From Alphaproteobacteria bacterium (GTDB taxonomy: Bacteria > Pseudomonadota > Alphaproteobacteria > JAQWUY01): a stretch of DNA of 64,000 nucleotides. The notes beneath the pieces are model-generated. The model was given only the letters and a program-made list of their open reading frames with translations, was not told the DNA's origin and searched no databases. The stretch covers positions 1 through 64,000 of the forward strand of contig JAQWUY010000018.1 of the NCBI GenBank assembly GCA_029250225.1, written 5' to 3'. Position numbers and translations under genes: made by a program. Of this stretch, positions 45,128 to 53,782 are shown piece after piece. Each line of letters opens with the position of its first letter. Within the stretch, counting starts at the first letter, position 1.

Positions 45128-45696
45128 TAGTCTTTTGCTCTTTCCATATATTCACCAGTTGTAGTATTTACAATAACCTTTGTTCCTGCTTCAATATGTG
45201 GAGGAACTAAAATAGAAACTCCATTTTCCAACTTAGCTGGTTTATATGATGAAGATGCTGTTTGTCCTTTTACAACTGCATCTGCTTCAACTATTTCCAT
45301 TGTAACTCTTTCAGGGATTTTAACACCTATAACTTCGTCTTCGTAAAATTCAATTTCAACTTCCATACCATCTTGCAAATATACAACAGTTTCTTCCCCT
45401 ACTACATCTGTGCTAAGAGGAATTTGTTCGAAGTTTTCTGAATTCATAAAGGTATGTTCATCAGCATCAGAAAATAAAAATGTGTGTGATATTTGTTCAA
45501 GACGAACTTTTTCAACTTTTTCATCAGAACGAAATCTTTCATTTAATTTTTGTCCTGTACGAATTTCTTTTAATTCTGCCTGTGCAAAAGCACCGCCTTT
45601 ACCTGGTTTTACATGTTGTACTTTTACTGCACGATATAAACCACCGTTATATTCAATTAATGTACCGGGTGTTATTTCATTACCATTAATTTTCAT
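45127..45696 (-). CDS. efp: Elongation factor P
   Basis: Relieves ribosome stalling at polyproline stretches. 189 residues; the domain I loop HVKPGKGGAFAQ places the modifiable Lys at 33 or near it, and the C-terminal GEYMERAKD end is typical. No epmA-type modifying gene is in the window. Part of the minus-strand run hflK-hflC-ThiE-like-efp-suhB. Confidence 0.96.
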   Translation of the reverse strand: MKINGNEITPGTLIEYNGGLYRAVKVQHVKPGKGGAFAQAELKEIRTGQKLNERFRSDEKVEKVRLEQISHTFLFSDADEHTFMNSENFEQIPLSTDVVGEETVVYLQDGMEVEIEFYEDEVIGVKIPERVTMEIVEADAVVKGQTASSSYKPAKLENGVSILVPPHIEAGTKVIVNTTTGEYMERAKD

Positions 45697-45744
45697 AGTT
45701 ATTCCTCAAAAATATTTTTTATAGTAATTGGCTTTATACATTTT

Positions 45745-46191
45745 TTAATCATCAGTTGCAAGCATAATAAAATCAGCATTTGTTTGTTTATTAACAGCAC
45801 AATTTAATACAACTGGCAATTCGATCATTTCAACCCACCAATCGATTAATTCATTATCTCTATCATCGAAAACTATAAAATCTGCACCTGCATCACCATA
45901 ATTTAATCCATCGTGCTTAGATGAAGCGCAATTAACCCCAATTGAAAAATTAGGATATTTGTTGCGAATTTCTTTAAATTTCTTTAATGATATTTTTTCG
46001 CTAAAATATATCCCATCAATATCATAATCTTTAACTTGTGAAATATCATCAGCAATTAAAACTGCTGTGTCTGTATTATGACATTTTTCAATATGATGTT
46101 TTAAAATGTTATAATTACTACAAATAACCGCTGGTACATTTTTTGTATCCAGCGGTTTTTCATCATTTATATAATATATAGTTTCTACCAT
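45745..46191 (-). CDS. ThiE/TenI-like protein, reduced
   Basis: A 148-residue protein that resembles the second half of thiamine-phosphate synthase-like barrels: DGIYFSEK, SIGVNCASSKHDGLNYGDAGADFIVF and WWVEMIELPVVLNC, ending with ADFIMLATDD. It is about 60 residues shorter than active ThiE, and the pyrophosphate loop is not evident, so catalysis is doubtful. Similar proteins sit next to efp in other Alphaproteobacteria. It follows hflC by 3 bases. Confidence 0.65.
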   Translation of the reverse strand: MVETIYYINDEKPLDTKNVPAVICSNYNILKHHIEKCHNTDTAVLIADDISQVKDYDIDGIYFSEKISLKKFKEIRNKYPNFSIGVNCASSKHDGLNYGDAGADFIVFDDRDNELIDWWVEMIELPVVLNCAVNKQTNADFIMLATDD

Positions 46192-46194
46192 ACA

Positions 46195-47055
46195 CTACTT
46201 ACTTCTTTTTAAGTATTTAAAGAACTCATTATCTGGGCTAATTACGATAGTTGTTTCTCCTTTACCGATTAAACCTTTGCGTAAATTTTGCATAGATTTA
46301 TAAAATTCAAAAAATCTAACATCTTTACCATAGGCCTTAGCTAATACCCCATTTTTTTCAGCATCACCCTCACCTCGTAATATTTCAGCTCTGCGTTCAG
46401 CATCTGCAAGTATTACAGTGGTGTCAAAATCAGCTTTTGCACGGATTTTTTGTGCCATTTCGCTACCTTCGGCACGAGCTTCACGCGCTTCTCTTTCACG
46501 CTCAGTACGCATTCTATCATAAACAGACTGAGCCGTAGTACTTGGTAAATTAGTTCGACCAATTCTTACATCAATTACTTTAATACCTAATGAAATAGCC
46601 TGAACTTTAATTTCATTAGCAATTTTTGCCATTGAATCAGAGCGTTTATCAGATAATAATTCAGCCAAAGATACATTTGCAATAACACGACGCACACCTG
46701 CATTTAATGATTTACCAAATACATCTCGTAAATTTTGTTCGCGTTTAACCCTTTGATAAAATTTCAAAGGATCAACAATTTGATATCTAGCAAAGGCATC
46801 AATATTAATTCTTTTTTTATCTTTTAACAAAACTTCAAATTCTGGTGGGTCAAGATCAAGTGTTCGGTTATCATACCTAACAACATTTTGAATAAATGGT
46901 AACTTCAAATTAAGTCCTGCTTCTTTAATAACACGCTTAGGGTCACCAAATTGTAAAATAATAGCTTGTTCAGTCTGATTAACTGTAAAAAATACATTGT
47001 ACCCTAAGAACAACAATGCCAATAATACACCTGGAATATAGGATAATTTATTCAT
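46195..47055 (-). CDS. hflC: Protease modulator HflC
   Basis: Stomatin/prohibitin-like partner of HflK that regulates FtsH. 286 residues from ATG 47055, two bases after the hflK stop region and behind AAGGGC; an upstream in-frame extension overlaps hflK and is unnecessary. One membrane helix (about 5-24), then the band-7 domain with FDPERVIKEAGLNLKLPF-like sequence, and a coiled C-terminal helix (ERAEAREARAEGSEMAQKIRA-like). Confidence 0.93.
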   Translation of the reverse strand: MNKLSYIPGVLLALLFLGYNVFFTVNQTEQAIILQFGDPKRVIKEAGLNLKLPFIQNVVRYDNRTLDLDPPEFEVLLKDKKRINIDAFARYQIVDPLKFYQRVKREQNLRDVFGKSLNAGVRRVIANVSLAELLSDKRSDSMAKIANEIKVQAISLGIKVIDVRIGRTNLPSTTAQSVYDRMRTEREREAREARAEGSEMAQKIRAKADFDTTVILADAERRAEILRGEGDAEKNGVLAKAYGKDVRFFEFYKSMQNLRKGLIGKGETTIVISPDNEFFKYLKRSK

Positions 47056-47056
47056 T

Positions 47057-48103
47057 TTATTGCCCTTTCTTTCGATTTGCATCTGGTAATTTTATATAAG
47101 GTAATACACCTGATGCATTTTTATCTAGGATTACTTTATTTGTTTCGCCGTAAATTTCAGCTAGTGTATCAAGATAAATTCTTTTTTTAATTACACTAGG
47201 AGATTTTCTATATTCTTTATAAACTTTTAAAAATCTTTCAGCTTCACCTTTTGATTCTTGAATAGCTTTTTCTTTAAAACCTTCTGCATCACGAACAACA
47301 GTTTCCGCTTTACCTCTTGCTTCTGGTACAACAGTATTTGCATATGCCTCAGCCTCGTTTCGTAAACGGTCACGGTCTTGTCTTGCCCTTTGTACATCAT
47401 TAAATGCATCAATAACTTCCAAAGGTGGATCAGATTTTTGTAATTCAACTTGCTCAATATCAATACCAGCTCCGTATGAATCTAGTATTTCTTGTAATAG
47501 TATTTTTGTGCGAGTTTCAATATCTTCACGCCCGATAGTTACTGCATTGTCAAAACTAGTTTGCCCTACAACTTCACGCATTGCTGATTCAGCCGCAATT
47601 TTAACTGTTTGTTCAGGATCGCGGATATTAAATAAATATTTTATAGTATCTTTAATTCGCCAAAATACTGTGAAATCTGTATCAACTATATTTTGATCAC
47701 TTGTTAGTATTAAACTTTCAGGAGGTACATCAACAATATTATTTACATCAATTTCATTACCGCCAAAACGCTGTTCTCTTGGACGATAACCAATATCAAC
47801 ACGACGGACTTTTTGCACATAAGGAACAATTGTTCTGCCGATTGGGTAAGGGTAATTATATTGTAATCCTGGTTGTGTTACATCATTTAATTTACCAAAC
47901 ACTAATTCAACACCTTCTTGTCCAGGATTAACGCGGTACAAACCAGTAGCCAGCCATATTACAGCTAGTATTCCAAAACCAAATAAAATCTTTCTGTTAT
48001 CTAACTCAAAATTATTAAAATCTATTTCTATATTTTGCTTTTTTCGGTTATTGGGCTGTTTTGGTGTTTCATTTCCACCCCAACCGCTATTAAAGTTACT
48101 CAT
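47057..48103 (-). CDS. hflK: FtsH protease regulator HflK
   Basis: 348 residues. An N-terminal Asn/Gly/Pro-rich region (SNFNSGWGGNETPKQPNNRK), one membrane helix (about 38-58), then the band-7 domain (NPGQEGVELVFGKLNDVTQP, LTSDQNIVDTDFTVFWRIKD) and the coiled helix region rich in Glu and Arg. HflKC forms a large cage around FtsH in the inner membrane. hflC follows immediately; degP, a frequent neighbour, is absent. Confidence 0.94.
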   Translation of the reverse strand: MSNFNSGWGGNETPKQPNNRKKQNIEIDFNNFELDNRKILFGFGILAVIWLATGLYRVNPGQEGVELVFGKLNDVTQPGLQYNYPYPIGRTIVPYVQKVRRVDIGYRPREQRFGGNEIDVNNIVDVPPESLILTSDQNIVDTDFTVFWRIKDTIKYLFNIRDPEQTVKIAAESAMREVVGQTSFDNAVTIGREDIETRTKILLQEILDSYGAGIDIEQVELQKSDPPLEVIDAFNDVQRARQDRDRLRNEAEAYANTVVPEARGKAETVVRDAEGFKEKAIQESKGEAERFLKVYKEYRKSPSVIKKRIYLDTLAEIYGETNKVILDKNASGVLPYIKLPDANRKKGQ

Positions 48104-48224
48104 TTTTAATTCCTATTATTAAGATTTTATAAACATTTACAATATAATCTATTATATTTATCGAGTCAAAGAATATTACCATTGTGACTAACCGAATAAA
48201 CTGACTTTAATTATTTGAATTTTT

Positions 48225-48668
48225 TTAATCTATAAGACGAAGAACTGGTTTTTTACCCATTATTAAATAAGCTTTGTCACCTTTACGAAAACTGCCATCT
48301 TTTATAACAACTGTTATCAATGAACCATCTGATTTTTCTAGAACATATTCGTTAGCTTTTATTTTTGAGCCTTCTTTTTCAATAGAATCACCAACCATTC
48401 CACCAAGAATTGCACCACCAATTGTTAAAATTGTTTTTTCAGCTTCGCTATCAGTTATACTACTACCAGCAAGACCACCAATTGCAGCACCCGCACCAAC
48501 ACCAATAACTCCATCATCTCTTGAAACAGTCACTTCACGGCGTGAAATTACTTTCACTTTAATTGTTTGGTGTGTTGAATAAGACGAAGAAGACAAATAG
48601 TCAGAGTTATGGTTATCCATACAAGCAGTTAAAAATCCCAGCATAGTAAGTACAATAAGTTTTTTCAT
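48225..48668 (-). CDS. Glycine-zipper outer-membrane lipoprotein (SlyB/Pcp-like)
   Basis: A 147-residue lipoprotein: signal peptide with lipobox LTAC, a Ser/Tyr-rich spacer, then a glycine-zipper 2TM domain (GVGAGAAIGGLAGSS and TIGGAILGGMVGDSI, about 58-105) and a C-terminal beta segment. The family stabilises the outer membrane under stress in Enterobacteria. It has its own small upstream region and no obvious operon partner. Confidence 0.85.
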   Translation of the reverse strand: MKKLIVLTMLGFLTACMDNHNSDYLSSSSYSTHQTIKVKVISRREVTVSRDDGVIGVGAGAAIGGLAGSSITDSEAEKTILTIGGAILGGMVGDSIEKEGSKIKANEYVLEKSDGSLITVVIKDGSFRKGDKAYLIMGKKPVLRLID

Positions 48669-48755
48669 AAAAAATCCCCTTTCAAAAATTATATTTTTTA
48701 ATAGTTAAGATATATAATATAATAATATAAACATTTCCACTAAAAAAAATACAAC

Positions 48756-49751
48756 TTAGACTTTCATCATCTTAATGCAAGTATCTAGCATTCGCATTGA
48801 AAAACCCCATTCATTATCATACCAAGCACATATACGAACAGAGTTTCCATTCATTACCATAGTTTGAGTAGAATCAAAGATTGAACTATTTGGATTATGA
48901 TTGAAATCAACAGAAACCAATTCTTCGGTTTCATATCCCAATACACCTTTTAATTCACCTTTTGATGCATCTTCCATCGCCGAATTAATTTCGGCAACAG
49001 TTGTTGATTTATTCAAATCAACTTTTAAATCAACACAACTTACATTAGGTGTTGGTACTCGCATTGCGACACCATCTAGTTTACCTTCTAGTTGTGGTAA
49101 TACCAACGATATTGCCCTAGCTGCGCCAGTTGAAGTGGGAACTATTGACAAACCGGCAGCTCTTGCACGACGATTATCTTTGTGTGAAGCATCAAGAGTG
49201 TTTTGGTCACCTGTATATGCGTGAATTGTTGTCATAAATCCGCTTTTAATGCCGAATTTTTCATCTAGTACTTTTGCAACAGGTGCAAGACAATTAGTAG
49301 TACAAGATGCATTTGATACGATAACATCATCAGATGTTAATGTATCGTGGTTTACACCATAAACAATAGTTTTGTCACCTGGTTTAGGTGCAGAAACAAG
49401 AACTTTTTTAGCACCTGCATTCAGGAAAACTTTAACATCATCATTAGTTTTATAAACACCCGTACATTCCATTACAACATCGACATCTGATAAATCAAAG
49501 TTTGATGGATTTCTATCTGCTAGCAATTTAATTTTACCTGTGCCAACATCAATCCAATCATCGCCATATTTTACATCACCGCTTGCAATACCGTGAATAG
49601 AGTCATATTTGTATAAATAATAAGCACTTTCTACACCGCGAGGATGATTAATTGCAACCACTTCAATATCTTTACGACCAGTTTCAACAACCGCACGCAT
49701 TACCAAGCGACCAATTCGTCCAAAACCATTTATCATTACCTTTACTGTCAT
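48756..49751 (-). CDS. gap: Glyceraldehyde-3-phosphate dehydrogenase, type I
   Basis: 331 residues. The Rossmann start INGFGRIGRLVMRA (7-20), catalytic Cys150 in SNASCTTNC, TIHAYTGDQNTLD, and the C-terminal WYDNEWGFSMRM are all as expected. An oddity: the residue where NAD-specific enzymes carry Asp (VAIND) is His36 here (VVAINHP), so coenzyme use may be relaxed toward NADP. Immediately downstream of tkt on the same strand but behind the tkt terminator. Confidence 0.95.
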   Translation of the reverse strand: MTVKVMINGFGRIGRLVMRAVVETGRKDIEVVAINHPRGVESAYYLYKYDSIHGIASGDVKYGDDWIDVGTGKIKLLADRNPSNFDLSDVDVVMECTGVYKTNDDVKVFLNAGAKKVLVSAPKPGDKTIVYGVNHDTLTSDDVIVSNASCTTNCLAPVAKVLDEKFGIKSGFMTTIHAYTGDQNTLDASHKDNRRARAAGLSIVPTSTGAARAISLVLPQLEGKLDGVAMRVPTPNVSCVDLKVDLNKSTTVAEINSAMEDASKGELKGVLGYETEELVSVDFNHNPNSSIFDSTQTMVMNGNSVRICAWYDNEWGFSMRMLDTCIKMMKV

Positions 49752-49795
49752 TTTAACCTCTTTATAATTTATATAATATTTATAATCTAGAAAAA

Positions 49796-49820
49796 GCCCT
49801 AGTAAAATAAATACTAGGGC
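49796..49820 (-). terminator. Terminator of tkt
   Basis: GCCCTAGTA / TACTAGGGC, a perfect 9-base-pair stem with a 7-base loop; on the minus strand it is followed by TTTTTC. It lies between tkt and gap, so gap probably has its own promoter in 49752-49795. Confidence 0.9.
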
Positions 49821-49828
49821 AATAAAAG

Positions 49829-51796
49829 TTATATTCTTTGCTTAATTTGTGAAACTAAGTTATCAACTGTTATGCCAAAATGTTTATATAATTCATCGGC
49901 AGGTGCAGATGCACCAAATGAGTCCATACCAACAAAACCATCTTCTCGTCTTAGGACACAATCCCAACCCATTTTTAATCCTGCCTCGATACCAACCCTT
50001 GGAGCCGTACCAATAACAGACATTTTATAATCTTCATCTTGTTTAATAAACAATTCCATACAAGGCATCGAAACAACGGCAACTTTTATTCCTTGTTTAA
50101 TAAGTTCAGATTGTGCATTTAAAGCAATTTCTACTTCTGAACCAGTGGCAATTATTGTACCGTCTCTTTCTCCGTCACAATCAGATAATACATAAGCACC
50201 TTTTGCTGATAAATTATTATCAGTGTGTTTTGTACGAACTGTTGGCAATCCTTGCCTTGATAAGGCTAGTATAGATGGAGTATTTTTGTGTTGTAATGCT
50301 AATGCCCAAACCTCAGCTGTCTCAACTAAATCAGCAGGACGGAAGTTTAATAAGTTAGGAATTGCTCGCAAGCTAGCAAGGTGTTCTACCGGTTGATGTG
50401 TTGGACCATCTTCGCCCAATCCTATTGAATCATGTGTCATTACATAAATTGAACGAATACCCATCAAAGCAGACAAACGAATTGCAGGACGACAATAATC
50501 AGCAAACACCATAAATGTTCCACCATAAGGCACAAAACCACCGTGCAATGCAATACCATTCATCACTGCACCCATACCGTGTTCACGAATTCCATAATGT
50601 ATATACGAACCGCCATAATTATTAGCTTGAATTACATCCATATCATTAGTTTTTGTTAAATTAGAACCACTTAAATCAGCTGAACCACCTATTAATTGTG
50701 GTATTTCTTTGTATAGTTCTTCCAATACAATTTGGCTTGCTTTTCGTGTCGCAATTTTATTCTGATCACTTGATGCATTTTGCTTTATCTTGTTAATTGC
50801 AGTTAAAAATTCCTTGCCTAAATCAGGGTTTAAACATTTATGAAAATCAGATTTTTTATCTGAACTTTCTAGGCGTTTTTCCCACTCTATTCTTGCATCT
50901 TGGCCTGATTTTCCAACACTACGCCAAGCATTTAAAACATCATCAGGAATTACAAAAGGTTCCCAATCGCAACCTAATTCTTGCTTAGCTTTTGCTATTT
51001 CATCATTACCCAAAGGAGCACCGTGGCAACTAGCTGTACCCGACTTATTAGGTGAACCTTTACCGATAACTGTTTTACAAGCTATCATAACAGGTTTATC
51101 TGAGTCCTGAGCCTGATTTAATGCATTTTCAATATCATCAAAATTATGTCCATCACAAGAAATTACTTTCCAACCAGCAGATTCAAATCTTAATTTTTGA
51201 TTCTCAGAACTTGCTAGTGAAATTTTACCATCGATAGAGATATCGTTATCATCCCAAAGAACAATTAAGTTAGATAACTTCCAATGTCCAGCCATTGTTA
51301 TTGCTTCTTGTGATATACCTTCCATTAAACAACCATCGCCGGCTATTACATATGTTTTATGGTTTACTAAATTATCGCCGAATCTTGCATTTAGCATTCT
51401 TTCAGCTAAGGCAAATCCAACAGAGTTAGTAATCCCCTGTCCCAGTGGGCCTGTTGTTGTTTCAATGCCTTTCATATGACCATATTCGGGATGACCAGCG
51501 GTTTTAGCATTAAGTTGTCGGAAATCTTTTATATCTTCTATGCTACAATCATCATTACCTGTTAAATAAGACAAACTATATAGTAACATTGAGCCGTGAC
51601 CTGCGGATAAAATAAATCGATCTCTGTCGGCCCAATCTAGGCATTGAGAATCATATTTTAAAAATTTAGTAAATAATACAGTTGCGACATCGGCCATTCC
51701 CATTGGCATTCCAGGGTGACCTGAATTTGCTTTTTGTACAGCGTCCATAGATAAGCAACGAATTGCATTTGACATATTTTTTAATGTTGTAATCAT
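49829..51796 (-). CDS. tkt: Transketolase
   Basis: Thiamine-diphosphate enzyme of the pentose phosphate pathway, 655 residues. SGHPGMPMGMADV, HGSMLLYSL, GPLGQGITNSVGFALAERML, the ThDP motif GDGCLMEGISQEA followed by NDISIDG, and the Pyr-domain HDSIGLGEDGPTHQPVEHL (about 460) are all intact. Divergent from the coiled-coil-zapA pair; gap follows after a terminator. Confidence 0.97.
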   Translation of the reverse strand: MITTLKNMSNAIRCLSMDAVQKANSGHPGMPMGMADVATVLFTKFLKYDSQCLDWADRDRFILSAGHGSMLLYSLSYLTGNDDCSIEDIKDFRQLNAKTAGHPEYGHMKGIETTTGPLGQGITNSVGFALAERMLNARFGDNLVNHKTYVIAGDGCLMEGISQEAITMAGHWKLSNLIVLWDDNDISIDGKISLASSENQKLRFESAGWKVISCDGHNFDDIENALNQAQDSDKPVMIACKTVIGKGSPNKSGTASCHGAPLGNDEIAKAKQELGCDWEPFVIPDDVLNAWRSVGKSGQDARIEWEKRLESSDKKSDFHKCLNPDLGKEFLTAINKIKQNASSDQNKIATRKASQIVLEELYKEIPQLIGGSADLSGSNLTKTNDMDVIQANNYGGSYIHYGIREHGMGAVMNGIALHGGFVPYGGTFMVFADYCRPAIRLSALMGIRSIYVMTHDSIGLGEDGPTHQPVEHLASLRAIPNLLNFRPADLVETAEVWALALQHKNTPSILALSRQGLPTVRTKHTDNNLSAKGAYVLSDCDGERDGTIIATGSEVEIALNAQSELIKQGIKVAVVSMPCMELFIKQDEDYKMSVIGTAPRVGIEAGLKMGWDCVLRREDGFVGMDSFGASAPADELYKHFGITVDNLVSQIKQRI

Positions 51797-51962
51797 TAGG
51801 TATTTTCCTTAAACTATTCAAGTAACTATTTTTTACAATAATATATTATTTTTATCATAATTTTACAAGATAAAACCCTTAACTTGACGAAATAAAAATA
51901 AAATACTAAATTATATAATAGGATATATAAATAACTGTTATAATTTATACAAATGAGAAAAT

Positions 51963-52142
51963 ATGAAAAAAATTGATGAAATATTCGATAGAATAAAACA
52001 AGCAACAATTGATATTAACAATGGATTTGAAAAAATATCAGAAACAATACAATATCAAGATGATGAAAAAATTGACAATGTAAAGTCGGAAATTGATTCT
52101 ATTATTAAAGAGCTTGAACAAGTTATCCAGAAAGAACAATAA
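51963..52142 (+). CDS. Small coiled-coil protein upstream of zapA
   Basis: A 59-residue, all-helical, heptad-like protein (MKKIDEIFDRIKQATIDINN, KSEIDSIIKELEQVIQKEQ). Its TAA ends directly before the zapA ATG. In many Alphaproteobacteria a short coiled-coil gene (DUF4164-like) sits in this position; that assignment is by context and general sequence character. Likely cotranscribed with zapA. Confidence 0.65.
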   Translation: MKKIDEIFDRIKQATIDINNGFEKISETIQYQDDEKIDNVKSEIDSIIKELEQVIQKEQ

Positions 52143-52439
52143 ATGACAAAAATACAAATCAATGTTTTAAATCGCGAATACACAATACAATGTCAAGACG
52201 GGGAAGAACAGAAAGTTCAAGAGCTAGCAGAAAAATTAAATTCGCAGATGAATGAATTACAACAGAAAATTCCTAATGTATCGGACATTAATCTATTTGT
52301 AATAAATTCCCTTATCAATCTTGATAATAAAAAAATTGATATAAATTCAGAAAACAATCTCGATAACAATACGATTGAAAAATTCGAAAATATGGCAATC
52401 GAACTAGAAACCCTTGCACAAAAAATAAAAAACATTTAA
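52143..52439 (+). CDS. zapA: Cell division protein ZapA
   Basis: A 98-residue protein that bundles FtsZ filaments at the division ring. The N-terminal IQINVLNREYTIQCQDGEEQ and VQELAEKLNSQMNELQQKIP match ZapA, followed by a coiled-coil helix. It begins directly after the upstream gene's stop. The 6S RNA candidate follows, as in other proteobacteria where zapA and ssrS are neighbours. Confidence 0.9.
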   Translation: MTKIQINVLNREYTIQCQDGEEQKVQELAEKLNSQMNELQQKIPNVSDINLFVINSLINLDNKKIDINSENNLDNNTIEKFENMAIELETLAQKIKNI

Positions 52440-52444
52440 TATGC

Positions 52445-52600
52445 CCGAGAACTACCCTGTTCGTCAGAATATTTGTTCTGGGGGCTATAATCTTTCTTAG
52501 GGAGTTGTCCCTGTTTAAACTATTAGTTTAATTAAATAACACCCACCTGTACACACAGGCTCACAAGAAATATATTCAACGGCAGGGTGGTGGTTGTATC
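52445..52600 (+). ncRNA. ssrS: 6S RNA candidate
   Basis: A 156-base region with ACTACCCTG (52451-52459) pairing exactly with CAGGGTGGT (52583-52591), a closing stem typical of 6S RNA, followed by GTTCGTCAG, a familiar 5' motif. Inside lie hairpins AGGGAGTTGTCCCT (52499-52512) and CCTGT-ACAC-ACAGG. The genomic position directly after zapA is the usual ssrS location. The region is G+C-richer than its surroundings, has no open frame, and the ends are approximate. 6S RNA binds RNA polymerase holoenzyme in stationary phase. Confidence 0.75.
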
Positions 52601-52617
52601 AAATAAATATAATTTAG

Positions 52618-52646
52618 TTGACAAAATCAATCATTAAAACTACCAT
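52618..52646 (+). promoter_or_regulatory. Predicted promoter of the decayed secreted-protein gene
   Basis: TTGACA (52618-52623), 17 bases, TACCAT (52641-52646), 21 bases before the ATG at 52668. It follows directly after the 6S RNA candidate. Confidence 0.4.
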
Positions 52647-52667
52647 AGATTGTAAAAAGGATTTAAT

Positions 52668-52880
52668 ATGAAAAAAATATTATTAATTTTACCGGCAATA
52701 GGTATAATACTCTTTGCAAATTATTCTTTCGCGGATAACTGGGTTTTTAGGTATTACAGAAACAATGGATCTTGTATACACAGACATCATAAAAATATAG
52801 ATAGTATATACAAGATGCAAGGACTAAAACATAAGTGTCAGTATGGTAATTTTTATTGTAATAGTAAAAGCTTCAAATAG
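52668..52880 (+). pseudogene. Decayed paralogue of the YxxGYY secreted protein
   Basis: The first 25 codons still give a clean signal peptide (MKKILLILPAIGIILF, then SFAD), with AAAAAGGA before the ATG. The mature part VFRYYRNNGSCIHRHHKN parallels VNGYYKKNGTYVKGHYRS of the protein at 2060-2275, with the conserved Gly, Thr, Tyr and Val replaced. The C-terminal MQGLKHKCQYGNFYC appears to be a degraded form of the GNxNPYTGxYGN ending. A stop at 52880 closes the frame. It may still be expressed, but reads as a gene in decay. Confidence 0.6.
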
Positions 52881-52902
52881 TAATTAGAATTAATAAAAGA
52901 TT

Positions 52903-53715
52903 TTAATCGTACTGATATTTAAATTTATCTAAATATTCACGAAAACTATCAGCATGTTTATTTGCATATAATCCATCAATTATTACTGTTTGAGTACTAG
53001 CATCATCACGACCATAATATGCTCGGTTTAAATTATCATCTGGTCTAATTGATGAACTTTCTAGTGTTGCACCTATGAATGCACCTTTTGAAATCGCGAA
53101 CATTTTTATATCATTACCAAGGTTTGATGTAGCGGAATAACCTATTGCTTCACCTTGTTCACCAGCGGCACCTTTCACAGATGCGCCTACCTGAAATTTG
53201 TCAGATATTAATGCACCTAATCCTTTACCATTCATAACTAACATTGTAACTTTTGATGAATCAGCGCCAATTTGCAAACCTAAAGAAGCTTGGTTATATG
53301 TATAAAAAGCAGGATAAGACCACTTACCATTTTTTGCTCGTGCTAGCATCACACCAGTTCCACCACTTACACCAACAAGTAAACCTGCATTAATTACAGA
53401 GGGAAATATTAATACAGCTCTTGCTTTACCTAAATCTTTTTTAATTTCAGAATAATTTTTTTGTGATTCAAAATCTTGTAAAGTATAGAAAGATTCCATT
53501 AATAATCTTTCAGCATTACGACGATTTTTTGCCATATCAGAACCGCTAGGATTAGCTATTTGATATTCAGCTTTTTTAACATTAGCACTTTTATTTGTAT
53601 TAGGGTTTGAGATTGATTCAAGTTCTATAACTTCTATGTCATCGTTGGCAATAACGACATTAGAAATTAACAAAGAAAAAACAACTAATAAATAACTGAC
53701 AATTTTTTTAATCAT
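52903..53715 (-). CDS. SYLF/Ysc84 domain lipid-binding protein
   Basis: A 270-residue exported protein with a signal peptide (1-23) and a linker of about 50 residues. The SYLF domain runs from about 65 to 265: ERLLMESFYTLQDF, KARAVLIFPSVINAGLLVGV, YPAFYTYNQASLGLQIGADS, and FAISKGAFIGATLESSSIRP. Eukaryotic SYLF proteins bind phosphoinositides; bacterial members probably act at the outer membrane. No operon partner. Confidence 0.9.
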   Translation of the reverse strand: MIKKIVSYLLVVFSLLISNVVIANDDIEVIELESISNPNTNKSANVKKAEYQIANPSGSDMAKNRRNAERLLMESFYTLQDFESQKNYSEIKKDLGKARAVLIFPSVINAGLLVGVSGGTGVMLARAKNGKWSYPAFYTYNQASLGLQIGADSSKVTMLVMNGKGLGALISDKFQVGASVKGAAGEQGEAIGYSATSNLGNDIKMFAISKGAFIGATLESSSIRPDDNLNRAYYGRDDASTQTVIIDGLYANKHADSFREYLDKFKYQYD

Positions 53716-53782
53716 ATTTTGTAACCCTTAACATTAAAATACTTAGATTACATTATATTCTTTTTATTATAAATAATCAATA

